Assembly: GCA_937877565.1 (NCBI GenBank)
Contig: CALFJB010000001.1
Location: 1 to 31,166, forward strand
Direction: 5' to 3'
DNA from: an uncultured Selenomonadales bacterium
GTDB lineage: Bacteria; Bacillota; Negativicutes; Selenomonadales; Selenomonadaceae
Length of the DNA stretch: 31,166 nt
The notes below the pieces were generated by a model, which saw only the letters and a list, made by a program, of their open reading frames with translations, searched no databases and was not told the DNA's origin. Positions 7,789-15,811 of the stretch are shown piece after piece. Made by a program: the position numbers and the translations under genes. The first letter of the stretch is position 1. The number at the start of each line of letters is the position of its first letter.

Positions 7789-8957
7789 TTCAGGTAAATC
7801 AACTCGGTATAATTTTTTTCGACTTGAGATTTTTTGGCGTCATCTTCAGTTTGAGGCGTCAAAGAAATTTCAACAACTTTACCTTCGGCGCGAAGTTCAG
7901 AGGCTTTTTTAATTGCCGCACCAAAATTATTTTCGTCGTAGCTGATATAAATATTTTTATTTTGAACGTCGTTAGAAATTCCCTGCCGTTCGCAAGCCGT
8001 CAAAATTCTTTCAATTCCAAGTGCAAAACCTGTAGCGGGACAAGCCAAGCCGAAATCTTTCAGCATATGATCATATCTGCCGCCGCCCGCCAAACTGTAA
8101 CCGACATTCGGCGCGTAAGCTTCAAAAACCATTCCGGTATAATATTCAAAGTCTCGAATAATTCCCAAGTCAAAAATAATTTTGTCCGCAACGCCGTAAA
8201 TTTCGGCAAGTTTGTAAATTTCTTGCAAATTGTTAATTGCGGCAATAGATTTTTGATTTTTTGCAAGGGCGCGGGCAGTTTCCAAAATTTCAATACCGCC
8301 GTGAAGTGTTGGAATTTTTTTGAGAGAATCAGCAGAATTTTTATCCAAATTCAGCGCGTCAACAATTTTTTTCAAGCCAACAATATTATGATGTTCAATG
8401 GCGTTTTTAATTTCAGTTTGAACATTCGGCGGCAAATTATTTTCTTCCATTAAGCCGTTAGCAAATTCAACCTGTCCCAAACAAATTGTAAAATCTTTCA
8501 AGCCGGAAACTTTTAAGCCCTGCGCGGCAAGGGCAATAATTTCAGCGTCTGCAAAAGCATTTGATACGCCCAAAAGTTCCACGCCCGCTTGATAAAATTC
8601 GCATTGTCTTTCCGGCTGATTTTTTCTGAATCTGAAAACGCTTGTATTGTAGGAAAGTTTCAGCGGCAACGGCGCATCTTTCAATCTGCTGACTGCAAGC
8701 CGCGCTATTGGCGTCGTCATTTCGTGATGAAGTGCAAGTGTGCGGTTATTTTGATCGAACATTTTAAATAAATTCGATTCAATTTCCGCGCCGGAATTTG
8801 TTAAAGTTTCCAAAAATTCCATTGTCGGCGTTACAACTTCTTCGTAGCCAAATTCTGAAAAAAGTTTCGCCAATCGATTTTCTATGGCGCGTTTCGCCGC
8901 CGCCTCTCGTGGCAAAAAATCCCGTGTGCCGTAAGGCGTTTCTAATATTTCTGACAA
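7785..8957 (-). CDS. hisZ: ATP phosphoribosyltransferase regulatory subunit
   Basis: HisZ is a catalytically inactive relative of histidyl-tRNA synthetase that assembles with short HisG and gives it activity and histidine feedback. The 390-residue protein opens with the family sequence TPYGTRDFLP and carries class-II synthetase-like blocks (FRFRKNQPERQCEFYQAGVELLG; FEYYTGMVFEAYAP), but lacks the anticodon-binding C-terminus of HisS. Pairing with the short hisG in the same gene train supports HisZ over HisS. The start is TTG behind GGAG at 9 bases, and that SD lies over the end of pgeF. Confidence 0.92.
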   Translation of the reverse strand: MSEILETPYGTRDFLPREAAAKRAIENRLAKLFSEFGYEEVVTPTMEFLETLTNSGAEIESNLFKMFDQNNRTLALHHEMTTPIARLAVSRLKDAPLPLKLSYNTSVFRFRKNQPERQCEFYQAGVELLGVSNAFADAEIIALAAQGLKVSGLKDFTICLGQVEFANGLMEENNLPPNVQTEIKNAIEHHNIVGLKKIVDALNLDKNSADSLKKIPTLHGGIEILETARALAKNQKSIAAINNLQEIYKLAEIYGVADKIIFDLGIIRDFEYYTGMVFEAYAPNVGYSLAGGGRYDHMLKDFGLACPATGFALGIERILTACERQGISNDVQNKNIYISYDENNFGAAIKKASELRAEGKVVEISLTPQTEDDAKKSQVEKNYTELIYLK

Positions 8958-8961
8958 TTTT

Positions 8962-9780
8962 TTAAGCTCCTTTCAATGCAATAACAGCGGCAATTCTGCC
9001 CGTTTCACCGTGCGCCGCTCTGTAAGAAAAATACCAATTAGAATTACAGCAGGTACATTCGCCCGCCACGTCAATATTTTCTTCGTGAAGTCCAACTTCC
9101 ATTAATTGAATTTTATTCGCCGTCCATAAATCCAAAAAGTTTTTGCCGTCGCGTTCAATGATTAATTCAGGATTGTTGGGAAAAGTTTCAGCGCAAATTT
9201 TTTTAACTTCGTCGCCAATTTCGTAACAGCAACCGCCAATAGAGGGCGCAATTCCAACTAAACAATCTTCAGCCTGCGTACCGAAATTTTCTTGCATCGC
9301 CAAAAAAGTTTTCGCCGCAATTTTTTTCATCGTGCCTTTCCAGCCGCCGTGAGCAATTCCAACGGCGCGATTTTCAGTGTCAACAAACATAATCGGTACA
9401 CAATCTGCAAAGCACAACATCAGCGGCAAGTTTGGATAATTTGTAATAAGCGCGTCAGTTTCAGGAATTGAATCTTCATAGTTGAGACTGCCGCGCCCTC
9501 TGTGAATTTCTTCAATGCTGAAAACTTTATCGCCGTGAATTTGATTTGGCGTAACAATATCTTCAAGTTTAAAGCCCAGCGACTGCATAAATTTTTTTCG
9601 ATTAGCCAAAACATTTTCCGCGTTATCACCGACGTGCAACGCCAAATTTAAACTGTCGAAAGGTTTTTGGCTGAAACCGCCAAGCCTTGTTGAAATTGCA
9701 TGCACAATAAAATCTTCGGGAAAACTTGAAAATTTCCCGTGCCAAAGATTTTGTTCATTGCGCCTTATAAAATAGCTCAT
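8962..9780 (-). CDS. pgeF: YfiH/PgeF family laccase-domain protein
   Basis: A cytoplasmic multicopper-polyphenol-oxidase-fold protein. Members act on peptidoglycan precursors carrying a wrong amino acid (PgeF in E. coli) or as purine nucleoside phosphorylase/deaminase-like enzymes (LACC1 relatives). The zinc/catalytic triad is visible: His82 (NQIHGD), Cys127 (FADCVP) and His144 (AHGGWKG). The 272-residue length is normal. The ATG follows TTGGAG at 7 bases, 15 bases after the glycosyltransferase frame ends, and hisZ starts 4 bases after its stop. The gene is therefore mid-operon. Which of the two activities applies here is not decided by sequence. Confidence 0.92.
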   Translation of the reverse strand: MSYFIRRNEQNLWHGKFSSFPEDFIVHAISTRLGGFSQKPFDSLNLALHVGDNAENVLANRKKFMQSLGFKLEDIVTPNQIHGDKVFSIEEIHRGRGSLNYEDSIPETDALITNYPNLPLMLCFADCVPIMFVDTENRAVGIAHGGWKGTMKKIAAKTFLAMQENFGTQAEDCLVGIAPSIGGCCYEIGDEVKKICAETFPNNPELIIERDGKNFLDLWTANKIQLMEVGLHEENIDVAGECTCCNSNWYFSYRAAHGETGRIAAVIALKGA

Positions 9781-9795
9781 AAATTCGCTCCAATC

Positions 9796-10305
9796 TCAAT
9801 TTGATTTATAGACAATTTTTTTCATAATATCAAAGGCATCTGCAATGCTTTGTGGAGTAATTTGTGTTATGCAATGCGGATGCGCAACGACGCAGCCGAT
9901 ATTATTTTCATTACAAGGTTTTAAAGCGTGTTGCGCCGAAACAATTTTAGTTGGAGTTTGCCATGGAAGAAATCTTGGATAGAGAGTAAAATAATTTGTT
10001 ATAGAATCTTCCGCGTCTTTACTTATCATAATTACAGGCAACTTCAACGCCGCTGCAATGTGCATTGTACCGGTATCTGTTCCGATATACATTGAAGTTT
10101 TTGAAACTACTGCACAAGTTTCTCTTAAAGTAGTCTTACCTGAAAGATCGATTAACCTGTTACCGAGATTTTGCTGAAAAAATTTTCCCCATTCTGTTAA
10201 TTCTTTGCCGCCAAAATATACAAAAGTTACATCAGATTTTTCAGCAATCAATTTTAAAGCCTGTACAAAAAGCTCCGGCGGATAAATTTTTGCCGCTGAA
10301 CTCAT
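9796..10305 (-). CDS. Family 9 glycosyltransferase, C-terminal part (separated by G8 frameshift)
   Basis: This is the second half of the gene that begins at 11045. Read from just past the G-tract in this frame, residues run IRTPFVAVCNGAMSSAAKIYPP, the expected junction of the two Rossmann halves. The acceptor/nucleotide part YIGTDTGTMHIAAALKLPVI follows, a GT9 hallmark. One extra G would fuse it to the first half as a 416-residue protein. As sequenced, its first ATG (10305-10303) overlaps the stop of the first half as ATGA, so some reinitiation is conceivable. A lone C-terminal half should not be active. Confidence 0.85.
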   Translation of the reverse strand: MSSAAKIYPPELFVQALKLIAEKSDVTFVYFGGKELTEWGKFFQQNLGNRLIDLSGKTTLRETCAVVSKTSMYIGTDTGTMHIAAALKLPVIMISKDAEDSITNYFTLYPRFLPWQTPTKIVSAQHALKPCNENNIGCVVAHPHCITQITPQSIADAFDIMKKIVYKSN

Positions 10306-11045
10306 TGCTCCATTGCAAACGGCAACAAATGGCGTTCTAATGCCCCCCCCACTTTCAGAATTAATTCATCTGCTTTTAAAACGTCTTCGTGACTGAACCA
10401 TACTTCATTTTTTGTATCTTGAACATGCAATCCTAAAACTTTAAGAAAAAATAAATTTCTTGCAGTTTCGTGAATTACATTCGGAGGATTCAAAATTGGT
10501 TTTGTAAGAAATAAATCGTAGCCAAAATTTACTCTTTCTTTATTCTGATAAACTTTTGTACTGTACCCAATACGTTCCTTTGCGCCGCTGATGAACCCCA
10601 ATAAAAGCGCGTAGTAATAATCAATATCCCAGCGAGGATTAAAATAAAAATCAAAATGACGCTGCCAAAGTTTTTCTCGGCAAAGTTTTATTGCACTGTC
10701 AAGCCATACTATCAAATTTCCACTATAGGTAATTCTAAATACCTCGTTAACGTATGGGCAAAGTTCAACAAGGTTATAAATCGTGTGATTAACAATTAAA
10801 GTAATATGCGCTGAAGGATAATTGCGGCGAAGTTCACGAAGAAAACTGCTATTTAAAACATTATCGCCAATGGAGTCAAGCCTTGTAACCAAAATATTTT
10901 TTTGCTCATTGTCTGTATGTTCGTCACGAAAGCCGGACTTTTTAAAAGCCTCTTCCATAACGTTTAAAAATTTTGGCAAGTCAAATGTTCCTTTATTTTT
11001 AGCGTCATTAATAAAAAAGTTTAGAGTATCTTCAAGAATTTTCAT
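10302..11045 (-). CDS. Family 9 glycosyltransferase, N-terminal part (phase OFF)
   Basis: Relative of ADP-heptose:LPS heptosyltransferases (GT9), which add sugars to outer-membrane glycans from the cytoplasmic face. The start is ATG 11045 behind AAAGGTGG. The longer frame from 11105 lacks an SD. The first domain shows LVTRLDSIGDNVLNSSFLREL and HITLIV, the usual GT9 N-terminus. Immediately after LILKV the frame enters a tract of eight G (10350-10343) and reaches a stop at 10302. Nine G (or six) would continue into the C-terminal part. The gene is therefore OFF in this sequence and is a strong candidate for slipped-strand phase variation. Donor and acceptor are unknown. Confidence 0.87.
   Translation of the reverse strand: MKILEDTLNFFINDAKNKGTFDLPKFLNVMEEAFKKSGFRDEHTDNEQKNILVTRLDSIGDNVLNSSFLRELRRNYPSAHITLIVNHTIYNLVELCPYVNEVFRITYSGNLIVWLDSAIKLCREKLWQRHFDFYFNPRWDIDYYYALLLGFISGAKERIGYSTKVYQNKERVNFGYDLFLTKPILNPPNVIHETARNLFFLKVLGLHVQDTKNEVWFSHEDVLKADELILKVGGALERHLLPFAMEQ
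10343..10350. repeat. Poly-C/G tract (8) inside the GT9 gene
   Basis: Eight C on the plus strand are eight G in the coding strand. The tract lies exactly at the point where the two glycosyltransferase frames part. A change of plus one base restores one reading frame. Confidence 0.9.
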
Positions 11046-11061
11046 TATAAACCACCTTTCA

Positions 11062-12636
11062 CTATTTACAAACTCCGCAACGTTTGCAACCGTCGAAACA
11101 AGCAAGCGTTGATTTTAAAGCCGCCGCCCGTTCAAATTCTGCGCGAAGATATTTTTTCTCAAATCCCATATCTAAAAAATCCCACGCTAAAATTTCATCT
11201 GCCGCCCGTTCCCGCAAATAAAAATCTTCGTCAATATCAGAATCGCGCAGGACTTCCAAAAATTTCTGCGTTGAATCAGATTTTACTACCAATTCGGCAA
11301 TTCGTCTATCACCACGCGCCAAAATTGCCTGCACTTCGGCTGATTTTATCGATTCTGAAATTATTTCCACGCCGCGCAAATTTTTTAATTCACTTCGCAA
11401 AATTTTTAGTGCCGCGTTCAAATATTTTTTATCTGCGAATTTTGCCCATTGAAACGGCGTAAAAGGTTTCGGTACAAACGGATTGACGCTCAAAGTTAAT
11501 TTGCAGTTTCCGACAAATTTTTTTAGCCGCGTCGTTAAATCTGCAATCGCCTCAACGTCCGCCAATTCTTCAAACGGTAAGCCAATCATAAAATACAGCT
11601 TGAAAATTTTCAGCCCTGCCGCAATTCCCAATTCAACCGCGTTAAAAATATTTTCTTCAGTCAAATTTTTGTTGACAACGGCGCACATTTTTTTACTGCC
11701 GACTTCAGGCGCAACCGTCAAAGTTTTCAAGCCGCTTTTTACCAACGCCTCAACCAATTCTTTTGTAACCGAATCTGCGCGAAATGACGCAACCGACATT
11801 TCTAAATTGGCGTCAAGAATATATTTGCAAAGTTCGTTAATCTGCGGGTAGTCAGAAATTGCCGCGCCCATTAAACCAATTTTTTTGCCGTAAACTTTGG
11901 CGGCGTCAACTTCAGCTTTTAAAACTTCAAGCGAACGGTTACGCGGTTTTCTGAAACAATAGCCCGCCATACAAAAGCGGCAATGATGCCCGCAACCTCG
12001 CGCAGTTTCTATCAAGTACATATTAAATTCCGTGTCGTCAGTGATTATTACAGAATGTGCAGGAAATTCATCTAAATTTTTCAGCCATTGACGAGAAACT
12101 TTTTTTGGAAATGTTGGAACGTAGACGCCCGCAACTTGAGAAATTTTTTCTAACGTTTCAAGGCGCGGCAAATTTTCTAAAACAACTTCAATAAACGGCG
12201 GCAAAATTACTTCGCCTTCACCAATTACAAAGGCGTCAAAAATTAATGACAGCGGCTCGGGATTGAACGTTGCACAAGGTCCGCCCGCAATGATTATCGG
12301 ATCAAATTTTGTTCGTTCGTCAGTGCGTAATTTTATTTTCGCCAGTTGCAACATTTTTACCACGTTGAAATAATCCTGCTCAAATGAAACTGCAAATCCT
12401 ATCACGTCGAATTTATTTAGCGGCGTTTGCGTTTCCACGCTTAAAACTTCCGGCAAAAAAAATCTTTCGCAGGATACATTCGGCATTGAATTTAACAGCT
12501 GATAAATTATGTGAATCCCCAAATTTGACATTCCCACGTTGTAAAAATTTGGGTAGACGAGCGCAAATTTTAATTGTGCGCCGCTTTTTATAATGTAGCC
12601 GCGCTCCTTTTCAAGCCGTGAAAAATTTTTCCTCAA
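11062..12636 (-). CDS. B12-binding-type radical SAM protein
   Basis: A 524-residue protein with an N-terminal B12-binding-like Rossmann region (FALVYPNFYNVGMSNLGIHI to about 160) and a radical SAM core. The 4Fe-4S motif is ARGCGHHCRFCMAGY (CxxxCxxC). The C-terminus ends in a further Cys cluster, CFDGCKRCGVC. This arrangement matches the TIGR03960-type family, often found near a DUF2344 protein; no DUF2344 domain is present here. The reaction is not known. The longest frame starts at 12648 within the SD. TTG 12636 lies 5 bases after GGAGG and is preferred. The glycosyltransferase gene follows after 16 bases. Confidence 0.85.
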   Translation of the reverse strand: MRKNFSRLEKERGYIIKSGAQLKFALVYPNFYNVGMSNLGIHIIYQLLNSMPNVSCERFFLPEVLSVETQTPLNKFDVIGFAVSFEQDYFNVVKMLQLAKIKLRTDERTKFDPIIIAGGPCATFNPEPLSLIFDAFVIGEGEVILPPFIEVVLENLPRLETLEKISQVAGVYVPTFPKKVSRQWLKNLDEFPAHSVIITDDTEFNMYLIETARGCGHHCRFCMAGYCFRKPRNRSLEVLKAEVDAAKVYGKKIGLMGAAISDYPQINELCKYILDANLEMSVASFRADSVTKELVEALVKSGLKTLTVAPEVGSKKMCAVVNKNLTEENIFNAVELGIAAGLKIFKLYFMIGLPFEELADVEAIADLTTRLKKFVGNCKLTLSVNPFVPKPFTPFQWAKFADKKYLNAALKILRSELKNLRGVEIISESIKSAEVQAILARGDRRIAELVVKSDSTQKFLEVLRDSDIDEDFYLRERAADEILAWDFLDMGFEKKYLRAEFERAAALKSTLACFDGCKRCGVCK

Positions 12637-12652
12637 AATTTCCTCCAAAAAA
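12610..12652. repeat. 43-bp direct repeat, copy 1 (5' end of radical SAM gene)
   Basis: Covers the SD, the TTG start and about eight codons of the radical SAM gene. An exact copy of these 43 bases occurs at 12914-12956, with the dispersed hairpin element between the two. Confidence 0.9.
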
Positions 12653-12688
12653 ACTTAATGTTTAAATTTCTAATCTAAGGGGAAAACC

Positions 12689-12830
12689 GGCGCACACGGA
12701 CGTGCGCCGCCGCGTGTTGATTGCAGGATGCAATCATACGCGGAACAAAAAGCACTTTTCTTTGGTACTTGCGCGGTCGCGTAGCGAGCGTGCTCTTTAG
12801 TACTTTTTTGCTTCGGAAAAAGAAAGTACA
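12689..12830. repeat. Dispersed structured repeat, copy A
   Basis: Hairpin 1 pairs GGCGCAC (12689-12695) with GTGCGCC (12702-12708). Hairpin 2 pairs CGCGTGTTGATTGCA with TGCAATCATACGCG, with one bulge. Hairpin 3 is AT-rich and bounded by GTAC (12800-12829). Bases 12705-12745 are identical to 24098-24138. Confidence 0.85.
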
Positions 12831-12913
12831 TATAAAATAAAAAAAATTTTGGCTCATTGGTAGAATAAATTTTTTAACAAATCCTATCACAAATTTAAAC
12901 TTAAAACTTAGCC

Positions 12914-12956
12914 TTCAAGCCGTGAAAAATTTTTCCTCAAAATTTCCTCCAAAAAA
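12914..12956. repeat. 43-bp direct repeat, copy 2
   Basis: An exact duplicate of 12610-12652. On the minus strand it keeps the GGAGG and TTG start but reads only about ten codons to a TAA, so it is a vestigial gene start. Confidence 0.9.
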
Positions 12957-12987
12957 TATTAGGGGTTAGAAAAAATCCCTAACCCCT
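12953..12987 (-). terminator. Terminator hairpin after the RodZ-like gene
   Basis: AGGGGTTAG (12961-12969) pairs with CTAACCCCT (12979-12987), a 9-bp stem. On the minus strand it is followed by AATATTTTTT. Confidence 0.65.
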
Positions 12988-13011
12988 AGCCACTAACCAC
13001 TAATCCCTAAA

Positions 13012-13836
13012 TTAGAGTGTGAAAGTCTTTTCTACAACATCGCCTTCGCCGCCAATAGTGCCGACGGTTTGACCATTCATCACGAATTGAGCCGCGCCCG
13101 CGTTTCCAAGTAAAACATTTACGCTTTGGTTGCCTTTCCAATCAAAAGTTTGTCCCGCGTTAATCATACCTTCATAAGCAACTGCGCCATCAACAATAAC
13201 GCGCGTCCAACAATCGCCGGAAAAAGTTGCTTGCAAATTTACACCTTCAACAGGCGGCGGAGTAGGAGGCGCGGGCGGATTTACAGGTTGCTGAACTTCA
13301 GGCGCGGGTGGCTGTGGAGTTTCTGCAACTTGTTCAACTTTAGAAGTTTCAACCGGAACAGGTTTAACTTCAGTTTGTGCAATAGTAACAGTTTCTTCGT
13401 CAGAGCCGCTAAAGTTATAAATAATTCCACCAAGTAAAATTGCAAGTACAGCGGCTGCCACTGCCAAATATTTTTTCGAGTCAGATTCATTATTCAAAAT
13501 TTCGGTTGAAGTTTGAGTTTGATACTTCGCACCAACATTTTTTGCGGCGATTGTATTTTTGGAGTTTAAATTTTCGGCGGCGGGAGTATCTTCCGGCGCG
13601 TTTGCAACCGTCGAAATTTCCATTATAAATTGTCTAACTAATTCTTCGCCGTCCAGATTTAAGAAATTGCCATAATTTTTTATAAAGCCTTTGGCGTAAA
13701 CTTCGCCGGGCAATTTGTCATATTCTCCTTTTTCCAGAGCCTCTATATAAACGGAACGAATACTTGTACCTTGCTCAATATCGCGGATAGAAAGTTTTTG
13801 CTTTTCGCGTTCTTTGCGTAAAGTGTTGCCTATCAT
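13012..13836 (-). CDS. rodZ: RodZ-like HTH/DUF4115 membrane protein
   Basis: A 274-residue protein with the RodZ domain order. A Cro/C1-type helix-turn-helix lies at about 4-70 (LRKEREKQKLSIRDIEQGTSI, YAKGFIKNYGNFLNL). One membrane helix lies at about 123-141, followed by a Pro/Val-rich periplasmic linker (about 155-200) and a C-terminal beta domain (DUF4115 type: GDCWTRVIVDG through FVMNGQTVGTIGG). RodZ links MreB filaments to the wall-elongation machinery at the inner membrane. The ATG follows GGAG at 10 bases. It is apparently a single-gene unit, closed by a hairpin. It is somewhat shorter than E. coli RodZ (337 residues), as in many Firmicutes. Confidence 0.85.
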   Translation of the reverse strand: MIGNTLRKEREKQKLSIRDIEQGTSIRSVYIEALEKGEYDKLPGEVYAKGFIKNYGNFLNLDGEELVRQFIMEISTVANAPEDTPAAENLNSKNTIAAKNVGAKYQTQTSTEILNNESDSKKYLAVAAAVLAILLGGIIYNFSGSDEETVTIAQTEVKPVPVETSKVEQVAETPQPPAPEVQQPVNPPAPPTPPPVEGVNLQATFSGDCWTRVIVDGAVAYEGMINAGQTFDWKGNQSVNVLLGNAGAAQFVMNGQTVGTIGGEGDVVEKTFTL

Positions 13837-13891
13837 TGGCTAACATCTCCTTTCAAGCGCACATTATACACGACGACTTTTATAAAATCAA

Positions 13892-13925
13892 CAAAAAATG
13901 GAAAGTGCAGTTTTAACACCTTCCA
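13892..13925 (-). terminator. Terminator of the 13.9-15.7 kb unit
   Basis: TGGAAGGTG and CACTTTCCA (13925-13917 with 13907-13899) form a 9-bp stem with one GT pair. A TTTTTT tail follows on the minus strand. Confidence 0.85.
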
Positions 13926-13940
13926 CGAAAAATTTATAAA

Positions 13941-14456
13941 TTATTTTTCAAGTTTGCCGCTGGGCAATTCATTTAATTTTTGTTCAATCGTAATAACGTT
14001 GCTGTCATCTTCGATTTTTTCTTTTGCGACTTTAACGCCTGTCATTTCGTCAAATTTTTCTTCAACAGTTTTTTCAGGTACAGCCGGTTTAATTTCCGGC
14101 GCGTTAATTGGAAATTCAACAGATTTCAATTTTTGAACGGTTTTAGCCGCGCCCTCTTCCAAAAGTTTAATATCGCGGAGCTCACTTTTATTGGCAAGTT
14201 TGTGCCATTTATCTTCATCATCTTTAAAAAACATTTCAAATTCAAGCTGAAAATGTTTTTCGTCGGGAGCTTTTATGTAAAATTTGCCCGCGCTGTAGTG
14301 CAAGCCTTTTTTTTCGTGTTCAATAATAATTGGATCCAAGCGACTTGAAACAACGTCGGCGATGTCTTCAATTTTCATATTTGGATTTAAAAGGTTGTTG
14401 AAAAAATCTTTGATTTGCTCAACAATCATATCCATAGATTGTTTTGTAATAGCCAT
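13941..14456 (-). CDS. Hypothetical cytoplasmic protein (171 aa)
   Basis: I do not recognise it. It is a soluble, charged 171-residue protein with no membrane segment. The N-terminal half has helix-like sequence (MDMIVEQIKDFFNNLL), then a central region with strand-like segments (HYSAGKFYIKAPDEKHFQLEFEMFFKD). The C-terminal 60 residues are rich in Pro, Glu and Lys and look disordered. The ATG has a good GAGGTGA site. It is the last gene of a three-gene unit with 15 bases to the gene before it, and a terminator follows. Its central segment and the KENGKWIEK region of the upstream partner have a similar feel, but I cannot show homology. Confidence 0.75.
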   Translation of the reverse strand: MAITKQSMDMIVEQIKDFFNNLLNPNMKIEDIADVVSSRLDPIIIEHEKKGLHYSAGKFYIKAPDEKHFQLEFEMFFKDDEDKWHKLANKSELRDIKLLEEGAAKTVQKLKSVEFPINAPEIKPAVPEKTVEEKFDEMTGVKVAKEKIEDDSNVITIEQKLNELPSGKLEK

Positions 14457-14471
14457 AAAAAATCACCTCGA

Positions 14472-14819
14472 TTAAATTTTAAGTTCGAGTTGTTGTTCAT
14501 AACGTTCGGTAACGTCAGTTTCTTTTTCGCCAAGACCGGCTTTTGCCCATTCGGGAACTTGCGATTCATCAATTTCACGGGTGGTAGTTTTTTCAATCCA
14601 TTTGCCGTTTTCTTTGTAGTAAAGGCGGTGTACAAGTTTAAGTGCGCCGTCTTGAATGTTGGAGAAAAGTTTAGCGGTGTAGCCGTCAACGCCCAATTTT
14701 TTCAGTGAATCTTGAAGTTCCGCCATTAACGTTTGCAGCCATTTGGTAACTTCTTCCCAGTTTGTAACAACCAAGTAACCTCCTACCAGTGCGCCCAATC
14801 CCACCAAAACAGGTATCAT
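14472..14819 (-). CDS. Hypothetical small membrane-anchored protein (115 aa)
   Basis: Not recognised. Residues 2-19 (IPVLVGLGALVGGYLVVT) form a single Gly/Val-rich membrane helix. An amphipathic helix follows (WEEVTKWLQTLMAELQDSLKKLG), then a polar domain with LVHRLYYKENGKWIEKTTTREID and PEWAKAGL. With no signal-peptidase site it should stay anchored. GGAG precedes the ATG at 9 bases. It lies 21 bases after the secreted-protein gene and 15 bases before the 171-residue gene, so all three are probably co-expressed. Confidence 0.75.
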   Translation of the reverse strand: MIPVLVGLGALVGGYLVVTNWEEVTKWLQTLMAELQDSLKKLGVDGYTAKLFSNIQDGALKLVHRLYYKENGKWIEKTTTREIDESQVPEWAKAGLGEKETDVTERYEQQLELKI

Positions 14820-14840
14820 TTAAAACAACTCCTTAAATTT

Positions 14841-15749
14841 TTATCGTATGGAAATTCTCAAATATTCGTCAACCATATCAGCAACGCTCATATGACCTTT
14901 GGCGTCAGCTTTACTTCTGTGAACTTCTTTAATTGTTACATTGTAAATCATTGATTCAATACTGCCGGGAACTAAATCTTCCCAATTTTTATAGGCGTAT
15001 TCACGTTCAGAAATGGTATTTTGCGGATGTCCTATAACTTCCAATTCGCAAAGAAATTGAATTTGCTTAGTTTTCGGTCTGATATAATAATGTTCGAGGA
15101 AAAATTTTTTATGTTTCAAAACGTCAATATCATTTTGATTAAAAGAAAGTCCGCGTTCCGCCGCTACTTCAATTTCGCCATTAACGCCGCTATTTATATA
15201 ATCTGAAACATCATTTGGCAAATTTGAATTGTCGGGGTTGCGTTCAATCATACGCACCCAACAATCAACCATATATTCATTTGCAAAATACGGGAGCCGT
15301 TTCCACATAATAGACTGCTTGTCAAGATAATAAATATACGTGTCGTCCATTGCCACTTTTATAAAGCGTTGACTTCTTGTACGAAGAATTTTATTAGATT
15401 TATTGTCACGCGTATTTTGCGATTTTCGACTAACGTCAATATTTTCTTCGTCGTCAGATTTATCAGCCTTCGACTTGTCTTTTACTTTCGGAGCTTTTTT
15501 AATCTTCGGAGCTTTTTTTATTGGCGGATTTTTTACAACCACTGAAGGTTCCTGATCGCTTTTTGTTGGGTCGTTAAAAATTAAAGTACCTCCAACATCT
15601 TCGTTTTCGTCTTGAAAGGGGACAACTCCAGAATTATCTTCTTCAAAATCGTCGCCAAAAATTTCAACGTTTGCTGCTGAAGTTTGTGGAATGTTTATCA
15701 TTAACGCCGCCGCAACTGCCACGCCGACAAAAGATTTTTTTATTTTCAA
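14841..15749 (-). CDS. Secreted protein with surface-adhesin-E-like C-terminus
   Basis: A 302-residue exported protein. The start is TTG 15749 behind GAGGTG, which gives a proper signal peptide (KIKKSF, hydrophobic VGVAVAAALMINI, likely cleavage after QTSA near residue 25). The longer frame from 15785 would bury it. Residues about 80-125 are very rich in Lys, Pro and Asp, a probable linker. The C-terminal half (FIKVAMDDTYIYYLDKQSI, VDCWVRMI, HYYIRPKTKQIQFLCELEVI) resembles small secreted beta domains of the surface-adhesin-E type that are common in Negativicutes; this assignment is tentative. It is first in a unit with two unknown proteins. Confidence 0.75.
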   Translation of the reverse strand: MKIKKSFVGVAVAAALMINIPQTSAANVEIFGDDFEEDNSGVVPFQDENEDVGGTLIFNDPTKSDQEPSVVVKNPPIKKAPKIKKAPKVKDKSKADKSDDEENIDVSRKSQNTRDNKSNKILRTRSQRFIKVAMDDTYIYYLDKQSIMWKRLPYFANEYMVDCWVRMIERNPDNSNLPNDVSDYINSGVNGEIEVAAERGLSFNQNDIDVLKHKKFFLEHYYIRPKTKQIQFLCELEVIGHPQNTISEREYAYKNWEDLVPGSIESMIYNVTIKEVHRSKADAKGHMSVADMVDEYLRISIR

Positions 15750-15781
15750 GGAAATCACCTCTAGGCTTGTACATTCGACTT

Positions 15782-15811
15782 TCAAAAAAAAATTCCTCTA
15801 AGTGAGAGGAT
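15782..15811 (-). terminator. Terminator overlapping the rsmG stop
   Basis: TCCTCT (15810-15805 on the minus strand) and AGAGGA (15799-15794) form a 6-bp stem that spans the rsmG stop codon. A run of nine T follows. Confidence 0.75.

Larger units (their letters stand above)
12637..13011. other. Intergenic region of 375 bp
   Basis: It holds no credible gene. In order it contains the SD end of copy 1 of the 43-bp repeat, the two-hairpin element (12689-12745), an AT-rich GTAC-ended hairpin (12800-12829), the second 43-bp repeat copy (12914-12956), and the RodZ terminator hairpin. Confidence 0.8.

Noticed and set aside
12675..12890. 71-codon minus-strand frame
   Set aside because: It lies entirely over the repeat element and has no SD.
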